The position numbers and the translations under genes were made by a program. The notes beneath the pieces are model-generated. The model was given only the letters and a program-made list of their open reading frames with translations. It made no database searches and was not told the origin of the DNA. DNA of 64,000 nucleotides from Gemmatimonas sp. UBA7669 (GTDB lineage Bacteria; Gemmatimonadota; Gemmatimonadetes; Gemmatimonadales; Gemmatimonadaceae), in the NCBI RefSeq assembly GCF_002483225.1, contig NZ_DLHL01000003.1:1-64000 (forward strand), in the 5' to 3' direction. This document shows positions 8,599-16,510 of this stretch, one piece after another. Each line of letters opens with the position of its first letter. Position 1 is the stretch's first letter.

Positions 8599-10502
8599 CG
8601 ACGTGCTGGACTCGAGCGATCCATTCCTGACTGTGGGAGAGGTACCACGATGAACTTGCCGGATCGACCAATCGCCGTCGAGTACACGAGTTGACGGTCA
8701 TCAGGGGAAAGAGAGAATGACCCCGAAGAACCGCCCAATGATGCCAACCTCCGTGAAGCGGACCCATCGAGAGGAACCTGATATAGATGGGCGCCGAGCG
8801 GATCCGCAAACTTCCGCCCTATTGTGTACACGTTCCGGCCGTCCTTCGAAAACGCCGGCAGGTTGGAGCCAAGGAGCCAGAATGGCAGCGAGATTTCTCT
8901 GGTGCTGCCACCAGTGCCGGAGGACACGTACAGTTTGCCATTCTGCGACTCGCCTCGCGCGGCCGTTGCCACCCGACTGCCATCGTGTGTCGTGGCCCAC
9001 CCCCATACGGAGAAGGCAGAGTCGACCACATGCAAAACCTTTTGCGAGCCGCTGGCAGTGTTGAGGAGCGAGACCCGACCTTGTCCGTCGAGGAGAATTG
9101 ATGTGTCTGATGCCCACTTCATCAGCTGAATTCCCTTGCCAGAGAACGAGGGAACAATCCCAGAAGCGTGACTCGCTCCGTTGAGCATGACTTTCCGAAT
9201 ACTACCAGGTTGATCCGGAGCTGCGCGCTCGACGAGAAGGATGGATTGTCCGTCGCTGGCCCACCTCCACATGCCAAAAGGACGTTCATGTCGAAAGACC
9301 TCGCGAGCGGTGCCGCTGGACACATCGACAAGGAAGAGAGAGCGACGATCCGCACTTCGTGCGACCAGCTGCTTTCCATTGGGGGACCACGCAATCGCGA
9401 GTAGGCTACCTTCGGCATCTACTTGCGTATACAGTCTGTACTGTGTGCCGTCGGTGCGTACGGTTCCCACCCGGATACTCGATCCATCGCGGGTCAGAAA
9501 CGCAATGTGTCTTCCATCGGGAGACCACTGGGGCGCGAACACGTTGTCTCCCACTTCTCCGAGAGTGCGCGAAGAACCGTCAGCGAGAGTCAGCAGCCGC
9601 AACGCCGAGCGTTCGCTCCTGTCATACCAGACGATAGCTGAGTCGCCTAGGACGCCCTCATAGCGCATAGGCGAGCCCACCGGCAGGGGAAACGTGCCGA
9701 TCTCGCGGCCAAGTGTGTCACACACAACACCAACGTCTCCCTCTCGCACGACACCACGCCGCGGAACCAGCAAGAGTCGCGTTCGGTCGGACGTCATGTT
9801 GGCAAATGAGAGTTCGGGTCGAATCCGAATGGTGCGCTGTTGTTTGCTGTCGATCCGTATCTGCTGGACAGTTCCAATTCCGTTCTGCACGTACAGGCTA
9901 CCATCATCACGCCCCCATTCCATTGCCTCGAGCGATTGGAACCGGGCAAGAACCCTCTCAGGTCCGCCCCGCGCGGGCATCACCACCAACTCGGACGTGT
10001 CTCCAGTGATGTTGCGGCGGCTGCGCAAGTACGCCAGCCACGCACCTGTTCGGGACACCGCCGGTGCTCCGATAGCTGGCTCAAGCGAGACCCGCTGTGG
10101 AGCGGATTGGAGCGCACCGCTGTGCGGATCAACGGGGGCGGTCCAAACGTGGAGCTGATTGCTGGACCAGCCGTGGGTCCAAACAACGCGATTGCTGAGT
10201 GACGACCACGTGAAGTAGTCGCTGGTTGCTGGGGCAAGCGAGACTCTGCGGCCGCTGCCTGCGTGTACGATCTGTACACCGTCTCGAGTTCGCGCGAGGT
10301 AGAGGCGTGCGTTCGGAGCGACCGCGAACCCATCCAGCGAGTCGGTGTTCCCAAAGGTCGCGAGAACGTGCGGTACTGATGGCCTATGTCCCGGTGCACC
10401 CGTCTGTGCGGGAGCCACTGCCATCGGAACTAGGATTGAGGATGACCCAAGGGTCAGAGCGAGGATCTGCTGCCTGCTCCTGCATCCACCACGAGAAGAC
10501 AT
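8595..10502 (-). CDS. Secreted TolB/WD40-like beta-propeller protein
   Basis: The 635-residue protein has an N-terminal signal peptide (cleavage near VAPAQ/TG) and then many TolB/PD40-like blades. Examples are APQWSPDGRHIAFLT, AIAWSPNGKQLVAR and FSLSPDDRQLVYS. No catalytic domain is visible. It should sit in the periplasm or outer envelope. The ATG at 10502 has a good ribosome binding site, AGGAG, six bases upstream on the minus strand. It is the first gene of a three-gene operon with a response regulator and kinase. It may therefore be a periplasmic partner of the kinase sensor, or the output of the system; this is inference. Confidence 0.85.
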   Translation of the reverse strand: MSSRGGCRSRQQILALTLGSSSILVPMAVAPAQTGAPGHRPSVPHVLATFGNTDSLDGFAVAPNARLYLARTRDGVQIVHAGSGRRVSLAPATSDYFTWSSLSNRVVWTHGWSSNQLHVWTAPVDPHSGALQSAPQRVSLEPAIGAPAVSRTGAWLAYLRSRRNITGDTSELVVMPARGGPERVLARFQSLEAMEWGRDDGSLYVQNGIGTVQQIRIDSKQQRTIRIRPELSFANMTSDRTRLLLVPRRGVVREGDVGVVCDTLGREIGTFPLPVGSPMRYEGVLGDSAIVWYDRSERSALRLLTLADGSSRTLGEVGDNVFAPQWSPDGRHIAFLTRDGSSIRVGTVRTDGTQYRLYTQVDAEGSLLAIAWSPNGKQLVARSADRRSLFLVDVSSGTAREVFRHERPFGMWRWASDGQSILLVERAAPDQPGSIRKVMLNGASHASGIVPSFSGKGIQLMKWASDTSILLDGQGRVSLLNTASGSQKVLHVVDSAFSVWGWATTHDGSRVATAARGESQNGKLYVSSGTGGSTREISLPFWLLGSNLPAFSKDGRNVYTIGRKFADPLGAHLYQVPLDGSASRRLASLGGSSGSFSLSPDDRQLVYSTAIGRSGKFIVVPLPQSGMDRSSPARR

Positions 10503-10560
10503 CGGTTGCTCCTGGAAAGAAAGGGTCCGGACCGGCTAAGGGTCGTGCGGTCCCTCCATC

Positions 10561-10576
10561 TGCAGACAGCTTGCCA
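10561..10576 (-). promoter_or_regulatory. Sigma-54 (-24/-12) promoter of the propeller-regulator-kinase operon
   Basis: On the minus strand the 16 bases read TGGCAAGCTGTCTGCA. Against the sigma-54 consensus TGGCACG-N4-TTGCW, 10 of the 12 defined positions match, including the near-invariant GG and GC at correct spacing. Transcription would start near 10550, about 48 bases before the propeller ATG. The operon itself encodes a GAFTGA-containing activator. Confidence 0.7.
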
Positions 10577-10649
10577 ATCGTCCAATTTCGGACAAACCAT
10601 TGCCTTGAAAGAGTTTGGAGTTTCGGCAGTGCGTCGAAACACGGAGATG

Positions 10650-10707
10650 ATTGAACGATTTGGCCGCAGAGTGTTCACGAATCGTTCAATTCCCTCGGTC
10701 GTTCAAT
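10650..10707. promoter_or_regulatory. Upstream activator dyad plus third half-site (probable binding site of the cassette's regulator)
   Basis: ATTGAACGATT (10650-10660) and AATCGTTCAAT (10680-10690) form a perfect 11-bp inverted repeat with a 19-base spacer. A further half-site CGTTCAAT lies at 10700-10707. The dyad centre is about 120 bases upstream of the predicted sigma-54 start site, the usual position for an NtrC-type enhancer. That the cassette's own regulator binds here is inferred from proximity. Confidence 0.6.
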
Positions 10708-10768
10708 ATTGCATGCGATCAGTAACCAACGCGCGCCTGGCGACCCACAGCATGAACGGGCGAAACAT
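10703..10768 (-). pseudogene. Truncated 5' remnant of the PlsC-like acyltransferase gene
   Basis: From the ATG at 10768 the minus strand encodes MFRPFMLWVARRAL, identical to the start of the intact acyltransferase at 5558. It then diverges and stops after 21 codons. The leader upstream of the ATG is also shared. It sits 27 bases after the stop of the BciA-like gene, in the same orientation. The simplest reading is that this was the original acyltransferase position before the 5.2-kb cassette separated the gene from its start. Confidence 0.8.
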
Positions 10769-10785
10769 CCCGTCAGCTTAGCCCA
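10731..10785. repeat. Right copy of the 55-bp direct repeat flanking the sigma-54 cassette
   Basis: It matches 5521-5575 at 53 of 55 positions. The match breaks down at the acyltransferase codon-13/14 side, next to the upstream activator dyad. On the other side it fades into the leader just after the BciA-like gene. No terminal inverted repeats or integrase gene accompany it. Confidence 0.9.
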
Positions 10786-10795
10786 CGGATCGGCC

Positions 10796-11776
10796 TTACA
10801 ACACCGCGTGGGCGCCGCGTTCGTCGCCCACCTCTCCACGCAGCATGCGCTGGTAGTGGGCCTCCAGCGTGTCCTTGCCGTACTGCGGCGTGGCCTCGGC
10901 GTCGTAGCGCCCCGTCTTCGCATCCCACACCAGCATGGACTCGGTGGCGTAGTAGCGGCCAATGCGCGCGAACTCCGCCGTATCACGAAGTGGCGGCAGC
11001 ACCCGCGCCAGCGCCCCCAGTACGCCCACGATCACATCGAATACGCGCGGCGACACGCGCCGAAAGCGCGGCGGCTGACCAAGCAACCGAAACAGCATCT
11101 CACCCTGCGCGCGTGGCGTGAGCGCGGGACCCGGTCCACCCACCGGCAGCACCTGATTGGCGCGCGACGGATTGTCGAGACACTCCACCAGAAACGCCGC
11201 CACATCGTCATCACTGATGGGCGTGCAGGCCGTGAGCGTGCCATCGCCCACCAGCAGAAACGGCTTGCCCTGCTGCACCCGCGCCACCTGTCCCGACAGA
11301 CTCTTGAAGTAGGCCGTGGGACGCACGATGGACCAGGTCAGGCCCGAACGCATGAGTGCCTGTTCGAACGCCAACTTGGCGTGCTGAAACGCCAGTCGCG
11401 GCTTTTGCACACAGATGGCCGAGAGCAGCACGAACATGGATACACCCGCCGCCTCCGCCGCGCGCAGCACATGCAGATTGGCGTCGTGCTCCACCGCCCA
11501 CGCGTCGGCCGGTCCGCCGCGGCGTGACGCGAGGCAGCTGATCACCGCATCAAAGCGCTCACCACGAAACCCGTCCCGCGCCACACTCTGTGCGTCAGTG
11601 ACCTGACCAAATCGCAACTCGGCTTGCGCACGAAGCACATCGCGCGAGGTACCCGGACGCACGAAGCACACGACCTCGTGCCCCGCGCGCAGCGCCTCTT
11701 GCGCGACGGCGCGGCCAATGCTGCCCGTGGCGCCCACCACCAATACGCGACGCGACGGCGGCATCGGGAATGACAT
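10796..11776 (-). CDS. NAD(P)-binding atypical SDR, BciA/DVR (8-vinyl reductase)-like
   Basis: The 326-residue protein has an N-terminal Rossmann motif GATGSIG (residues 15-21). It ends with ATESMLVWD, TGRYDAEATP and YGKDTLE, which closely resemble the C-terminus of plant and green-bacterial 3,8-divinyl chlorophyllide 8-vinyl reductase (DVR/BciA) as I recall it. That enzyme makes monovinyl (bacterio)chlorophyll precursors. No other bch gene is in the window, so the substrate is uncertain; it could be a non-photosynthetic NmrA-like reductase. The ATG at 11776 shares one base with the stop of the MBL-fold gene (TAATG), so the two are coupled. The frame is open to 11845. Confidence 0.65.
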   Translation of the reverse strand: MSFPMPPSRRVLVVGATGSIGRAVAQEALRAGHEVVCFVRPGTSRDVLRAQAELRFGQVTDAQSVARDGFRGERFDAVISCLASRRGGPADAWAVEHDANLHVLRAAEAAGVSMFVLLSAICVQKPRLAFQHAKLAFEQALMRSGLTWSIVRPTAYFKSLSGQVARVQQGKPFLLVGDGTLTACTPISDDDVAAFLVECLDNPSRANQVLPVGGPGPALTPRAQGEMLFRLLGQPPRFRRVSPRVFDVIVGVLGALARVLPPLRDTAEFARIGRYYATESMLVWDAKTGRYDAEATPQYGKDTLEAHYQRMLRGEVGDERGAHAVL

Positions 11777-12804
11777 TACGGCGTGCCCAGCACGCGGTAC
11801 CAGGCCTGCATGGCGCGCTCCACACTCACGCGGCTGGCCATCCACTCACCCAGCGCCGGCGGCACGGCAAACGACGCCGCCGCAGCCTGCGCCGGTGTAC
11901 CCGCCGCATGCCCAGCACGCGCCACCGCTTCGACATGATCGAGCAGCGCACGGTACTCCGTCATGGCTGATGCGCGCACCAGTCCACCGTGACCCGGCAC
12001 CAGCACGGCGCGCGCATGGCTCAGGCGCGTGGCGAGCTGCTGCACACTGGCGGCAAGCGCACGCGGATCCGCGTCCACGTAGTTGGGGAACATGCGATAC
12101 CACACGAGGTCACCCGACCAGACGAGTCCCGCGTCCTCGTCGTGCAGCGTGAGATCGCTGGCCGTGTGTCCCGCAAACGGCATGAGTTGCAGCACACGAT
12201 TGCCAAGGTCGATGGTGCTGACCTCGCGGCTGCTTGTCACCACGACATCGGCAAACGCGCGCTCGAGCGCCGCACTGCGCGCCGGCGCCACGGGCGTTCC
12301 GCCAAGAGCCAGACGGCGAGTGATGTCTGTGCAGTGCACACGCGGCAGCCCGGCATCCTGTGCGTACCCCGGCAAACCCGACGCGTGGTCCACGTGATAG
12401 TGTGACAGCACCACATGCGTGGGCCAGCGGCCGGTGAGTCGCCGCGCTTCCTCTGCCAGCCAGCGCGCACCGGCGTCGCGATAGAAGCCCTCGAAGACCA
12501 CCACGCCGGAGCGCCCCGCCACGATGCCGCCGTTGGCAAAGGTGGTGCGATCACCACCGGTGGGTGTCGAGATCACCGCCCAGGCATCGGGTCCCACGGC
12601 TTCCAGTCTGGCGAACGGCGTCGTGCTCACCACCGGATTGACCGGTGCCGTCCAGGCCTGACGCTGACGCCGCGGTGCACAGGCCGCATTCAGCCAGACA
12701 TGCGCGACGCAGCCCGTGCCGGCCAAGGCGGCCTGTCGCAGGAACGTACGACGGTTTGTTGCGCTGGCGGGAATGGCCCCGTTGTGTGGCAGTGGTCCGG
12801 ACAT
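11776..12804 (-). CDS. MBL-fold metallo-hydrolase with Tat-type signal
   Basis: The 342-residue protein begins with a twin-arginine type leader (NRRTFLRQAAL) followed by a metallo-beta-lactamase domain. The metal-binding motif HYHVDH and later ligands in FAGHTASD, WSGDLV and VPGHGG are visible. It is probably an exported zinc hydrolase of unknown substrate. The ATG at 12804 directly starts the leader; the open frame to 13599 overlaps the divergent SGNH gene and is not used. It is coupled to the downstream BciA-like gene by a TAATG overlap. Confidence 0.85.
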   Translation of the reverse strand: MSGPLPHNGAIPASATNRRTFLRQAALAGTGCVAHVWLNAACAPRRQRQAWTAPVNPVVSTTPFARLEAVGPDAWAVISTPTGGDRTTFANGGIVAGRSGVVVFEGFYRDAGARWLAEEARRLTGRWPTHVVLSHYHVDHASGLPGYAQDAGLPRVHCTDITRRLALGGTPVAPARSAALERAFADVVVTSSREVSTIDLGNRVLQLMPFAGHTASDLTLHDEDAGLVWSGDLVWYRMFPNYVDADPRALAASVQQLATRLSHARAVLVPGHGGLVRASAMTEYRALLDHVEAVARAGHAAGTPAQAAAASFAVPPALGEWMASRVSVERAMQAWYRVLGTP

Positions 12805-12945
12805 GAGACGCGAATCTAGCGAGCAGAGGGCCCGCACGCCGCGCGAATGTCGGGCCATCGCGGTACATTCGAAACGGGCCGACGTGACATGAACCACGTT
12901 GGCACAGACCATTGTGGTCCGTGCTTCTTCTCGACCGCCCTGACG

Positions 12946-13674
12946 ATGGCATGCCGTGTTCCACGCGCCGCGATGATGCTGGCGCTCTTTCTGTTGACCA
13001 GCATGTCGCCGGTTATGCACACCGAACTGCGGGCGCAGAGTGCCCGCCGCCTGGATTCCGTCAACCGCATGCGCTACGCCGAGGCCAATGCCCGTCTGGG
13101 TGCACCCAAAGCTGGTGAACAGCGCGTGGTGTTCATGGGCAACTCCATCACCGAGGCCTGGGCCCAGCACTTTGCCGCGCTGTTTCCCGACAAGCCCTAC
13201 GTGGGCCGCGGCATCAGTGGCGAGACCACGCGGCAGATGCGTGCACGCTTTGCCGACGACGTGATTGCGCTGGCGCCGCGCGTTGTGGTGATTCTCGCCG
13301 GCACCAATGACATTGCCGGCAACGAAGGGCCGGTCGGCAACGACGTCATTCAGCAGAACATTGCCGCCATGGCCGACTCGGCGCGCGCACATGGTATTCG
13401 GGTGGTGCTCTGCGCCGTGCTGCCGGTGTACGACTACCCCTGGCATCCCGGTCTCGAGCCCGCGCCGCGCATTGTGGCGCTCAATCGCTGGCTGGCCGAG
13501 TACGCCGCGCAGCACAACGAGGTGTTCGTCGACCTGCATACGCCGCTCGCCGACGAGCGACAGGGCTTGCCCCGGCAGTACGCCGAGGATGGCGTACATC
13601 CCAACCTGGCCGGCTATCGTGTCATGAGCCCGCTGGTGGAAGCGGGGATTCAGCGGGCCTTGGGCGCGCGCTGA
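12946..13674 (+). CDS. Secreted SGNH/GDSL-type hydrolase
   Basis: The 242-residue protein has a signal peptide ending near ELRAQS. Block I is FMGNSITE (nucleophile Ser, GDSL replaced by GNSI), block II a Gly in GRGISGET, block III GTND, and block V DGVHP with the catalytic Asp and His. Such enzymes are esterases, often removing acetyl or acyl groups from carbohydrates or lipids. The ATG at 12946 starts the signal peptide; the longer frame from 12847 adds unlikely residues. It is divergent from the MBL-fold gene with about 140 bases between them, and convergent with the M28 peptidase gene 15 bases downstream. Confidence 0.88.
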   Translation: MACRVPRAAMMLALFLLTSMSPVMHTELRAQSARRLDSVNRMRYAEANARLGAPKAGEQRVVFMGNSITEAWAQHFAALFPDKPYVGRGISGETTRQMRARFADDVIALAPRVVVILAGTNDIAGNEGPVGNDVIQQNIAAMADSARAHGIRVVLCAVLPVYDYPWHPGLEPAPRIVALNRWLAEYAAQHNEVFVDLHTPLADERQGLPRQYAEDGVHPNLAGYRVMSPLVEAGIQRALGAR

Positions 13675-13689
13675 ATCCCCGAGTCCGCA

Positions 13690-15132
13690 TTACCGCGGAA
13701 ACGCCACCAGACTTTCCTGCCCGTTGCGGCCCACGGCCGCCACACCGAAGAAATAGTTGTCGATAATCACGTTCTCGAGCGTGAACTGATTCACGTTGCC
13801 CACGAAGCGTGAGCGGGTCCAGTTCACATCGCTGTGCTTGCGCCAGTACACGCGATACCCGATCACATCGGGGCTCGGCGAGGCCTTCCAGCGCAGCGTG
13901 GCCGACGGACGCACGGCACCAGTGATGGTGGCCGAGTCGGGCGCGGCCGGCGCCCAGGCCAGCGACTGCAGCACCGCCGCATCCAGCGCCGTCATCTTGG
14001 CCGCGTAGTCGAAGTCCACACCCTCGAGCACGTCGCCGTACTTGATGCCGTTCTGTGTGCGCAGGTCCTGGTGCTGCTTGTTGTAGTCCTCGTGCGCTTC
14101 CATGAGGCGCACCGCCGCCGCGCCTTGATTGAAGAACGGCGTGTGATGCCCGCCGCGACCATAGCGGTCGAGACGGTAGATGATGTCCACGTCGAGATTC
14201 GGGAAGTAGCGGTCGGCCACCAGATCGATGTAGCGCGCGAGCTGACGCGACGGTGTATCCAGCTCACCGCCGTTGGTGAGAATGCGCCGCAGCTCCGCCG
14301 CCGGCGTGTTGGCCGGCAGACCCGGCGCAAACACGCGCGCCTTGGTGTTCTCGTGCACACCGTCAATGCCGCGCGAGTTGCCCACCATGTCGTTGTTGAT
14401 CACCGCGTCGATGCGCCAGCCTTCTTCCTTGGCCACCCGCGCCACGATGTCGCCACCAAACAGGCCCTGCTCCTCGGCCGACAGCGCCACGAAGGCCACC
14501 GAGGCATTGGGCGGATACTTGCTCATCACGCGCGCCGCCTCGAGAATGGCCGCAATGCCGCTGGCATTGTCGTTGGCGCCCGGCGAGTCGTCCTTGGCGT
14601 TCATCACATCGGTCACGCGCGAATCGATGTCGCCCGTGTGCACGATGTAGCGATTGGGCTCCGTCTTGCCGCGCAGAATCGCCACCACGTTCACCACGTT
14701 CACGTCTTCCTTGATGCGACCGGTGGGCGTGCCCTTCCAGATGTCGCTGATGTAGCGCACCTCGATGCAGCCCCCGCATTCCTTGGAGATCTTCTGGAAC
14801 TCGGCGAAGATCCACCGCCGCGCAGCACCGATGCCGCGCGTGTTCGACAGCGTGTCCGACAGCGTGTGCCGCGTGCCGAAGTTCACCAGCGTGGTGATGT
14901 CGGCCTTGATGCGATCGGCCGACACCGCCGCCACGAGATCGTGAATGCGCGGGTCTTCGTTGGAGGGAATGGGCGTGGCTATGTGCGGGCGCGGTGCGGC
15001 CGGACGGGCCGCGGCACCCCGCGTGGGCTGGGCCTCCAGGGCCACGGGCGAAATGAGGGCCGGGGCGGCCAGGGTGGCGCCAGCCACGGCGAGCAGGGCG
15101 CGGCGGCCCAGGCGGGACAGATCGGACGTCAT
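13690..15132 (-). CDS. Secreted M28-family zinc peptidase with C-terminal Fn3-like domain
   Basis: The 480-residue protein has a leader with two arginines (GRRALLAVAG) and an Ala-rich hydrophobic core, cleaved near LEAQP. The peptidase domain shows the co-catalytic zinc ligands in VHTGDIDS, GANDNASG and SAEEQG. The last 85 residues or so (LRWKASPSPDVIGYRVYW) look like a fibronectin type III module. It is probably an aminopeptidase acting outside the cytoplasm. The ATG at 15132 is chosen for the leader; the frame to 15354 would overlap the divergent sigma-factor gene. Confidence 0.9.
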   Translation of the reverse strand: MTSDLSRLGRRALLAVAGATLAAPALISPVALEAQPTRGAAARPAAPRPHIATPIPSNEDPRIHDLVAAVSADRIKADITTLVNFGTRHTLSDTLSNTRGIGAARRWIFAEFQKISKECGGCIEVRYISDIWKGTPTGRIKEDVNVVNVVAILRGKTEPNRYIVHTGDIDSRVTDVMNAKDDSPGANDNASGIAAILEAARVMSKYPPNASVAFVALSAEEQGLFGGDIVARVAKEEGWRIDAVINNDMVGNSRGIDGVHENTKARVFAPGLPANTPAAELRRILTNGGELDTPSRQLARYIDLVADRYFPNLDVDIIYRLDRYGRGGHHTPFFNQGAAAVRLMEAHEDYNKQHQDLRTQNGIKYGDVLEGVDFDYAAKMTALDAAVLQSLAWAPAAPDSATITGAVRPSATLRWKASPSPDVIGYRVYWRKHSDVNWTRSRFVGNVNQFTLENVIIDNYFFGVAAVGRNGQESLVAFPR

Positions 15133-15218
15133 GCAGAAACCTCGGGAGGGATGAGCCCGGCCCCTCGGACCGGGAGACCTTGAGCATACGACCATCCGCC
15201 CCCGTCTGCTGGCCTCTG

Positions 15219-15245
15219 GGAACCGGAGCGCCCGTTCGAAGTACC
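15219..15245 (+). promoter_or_regulatory. Possible ECF-type promoter upstream of the sigma-factor gene
   Basis: GGAAC at 15219-15223 resembles the -35 element used by many ECF sigma factors. GTACC at 15241-15245 is a poor -10 candidate at 17-base spacing. It lies about 35 bases before the sigma-factor GTG. ECF genes often self-activate, but the match is weak. Confidence 0.25.
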
Positions 15246-15281
15246 TTGTGACGATCCCGCCACAGCCCGAGTTAGCTGGAT

Positions 15282-15854
15282 GTGCCCCCTCTGGACGTGA
15301 CCCCCACTGACGCCGCACTCGTTCGCCAGGTCTTGGCCGGACACACCGAGGCATTCGCTGCCCTGGTGGACCGGTACCATGCGGCCTGCCTGCGTGTGGC
15401 CACCAACCTGCTGGGCAACCCGGACGACGCCGAGGACGTGGTGCAGGACAGCTTCGTCCGCGCCTATCGCCATCTGGGCAGCTACCAGGAACGGGACAAG
15501 TTTGGCGCCTGGCTCACGCGCATTGTGGTCAACCAGTGCCGCACCCGGGCCAGCCGCGAAGCGCGCTACGTACCGTTCGACCACGAACGACCCGCAGCGG
15601 ACGCCGGAGTCTTGGCAGATCGGCTGAGCGCGCCGCCCGATGTGGAGCAGCGCGAGCGGGCAGCCGAGCTGCGTCATGCGCTGGCCCAGCTGGGGCCGGA
15701 GCAGCGCGAGGCCGTGGTGCTGCGCTTCGGCGAAGAGATGAGCTACGAGGAGATGGCCGCCCTCACCGGTGTGGGGGTGTCGGCCCTCAAGATGCGCGTG
15801 CAGCGGGCCTGTGCCCGGCTGCGAACCCTGCTGTCGGAGCAGCTGTTCTCATGA
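15282..15854 (+). CDS. ECF RNA polymerase sigma factor (sigma-70 family)
   Basis: The 190-residue protein has sigma region 2 at about residues 25-95 (GNPDDAEDVVQDSFVRAYRH). Region 4 is at about 125-185 (LGPEQREAVVLRF, then MSYEEMAALTG and VSALKMRVQRA). Regions 1 and 3 are absent, as in ECF factors. The start appears to be a GTG at 15282; a later GTG at 15297 is possible. It overlaps the downstream membrane protein gene by an ATGA, typical of a sigma/anti-sigma pair. It is divergent from the M28 peptidase. Confidence 0.93.
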   Translation: MPPLDVTPTDAALVRQVLAGHTEAFAALVDRYHAACLRVATNLLGNPDDAEDVVQDSFVRAYRHLGSYQERDKFGAWLTRIVVNQCRTRASREARYVPFDHERPAADAGVLADRLSAPPDVEQRERAAELRHALAQLGPEQREAVVLRFGEEMSYEEMAALTGVGVSALKMRVQRACARLRTLLSEQLFS

Positions 15855-16456
15855 AGCCGTCCATGTCGTCCTTCGATGCCGACCGCGAGCCGCTGCCGGG
15901 CTGGATGATCGAGGCCCTGCGCGCGCCGGCCACGTCCCGCGCCGATTCCCGCGCGCGCATCATGCAGCAGGTGGGTGCCCTGCCCGTTCCGCGTCGGGTG
16001 GCACTGCCGCTCAGTGCGGCGGGCCGGAGTCGCTGGCGCCGGCGCGGCGCGCTTTCGGGCATTGGCAGTGTGCTGCTCACAGCCATGCTCACGCTCATGG
16101 TAAGCGTGCGTTCGGGCAACGAGGCCGCGCTCGCGGCGCGGGTGCAGCCCTCGGCCATCGTGCTGGGTGACAGCACCGTGCCCGTGCGTGGACCCGACTC
16201 CCTCGCGCTGGTGCTGCGCGGCAAGTTCCTCGACACGCTCTATGTGGTGGAGTACGTGGTGCACGGCCGCGGCGTGCAGAGTGTGTCCGTGCGTCGTGAA
16301 GCGGCGCGTCCGCGCGACCTGGCCGCGCCAGCTCGTCTGGCGCGCGTGTCGGCCACCGAATGGCGCACACGGGCACTCGTGCCGCGCGAAGCGCGAGAGG
16401 TGGCCTTTGTGGTCAACGACATCGAGCTCGCGCCCGTGCCCTTGCGGGCATTGTAA
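15851..16456 (+). CDS. Membrane protein, probable anti-sigma factor
   Basis: The 201-residue protein has a cytoplasmic N-terminal segment of about 60 residues, one transmembrane helix (about 65-83, SGIGSVLLTAMLTLMVSV) and an extracytoplasmic part of about 115 residues. No zinc-binding HxxxCxxC anti-sigma motif is visible. Its role is inferred from position: its ATG overlaps the ECF sigma stop (15851-15854). Its topology is that of regulators that hold a sigma factor until an envelope signal arrives. Confidence 0.6.
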   Translation: MKPSMSSFDADREPLPGWMIEALRAPATSRADSRARIMQQVGALPVPRRVALPLSAAGRSRWRRRGALSGIGSVLLTAMLTLMVSVRSGNEAALAARVQPSAIVLGDSTVPVRGPDSLALVLRGKFLDTLYVVEYVVHGRGVQSVSVRREAARPRDLAAPARLARVSATEWRTRALVPREAREVAFVVNDIELAPVPLRAL

Positions 16457-16510
16457 GCTCCCGCGTTGTGGCCGGCGCAGTCGCGCCGCGCCCCCCGTCT
16501 TTCCCCACAC

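Noticed and set aside
10503..10795. IS element or integrase remnant at the cassette border
   Set aside because: No terminal inverted repeats, transposase or integrase fragment could be seen. The only repeat is the 55-bp acyltransferase segment.
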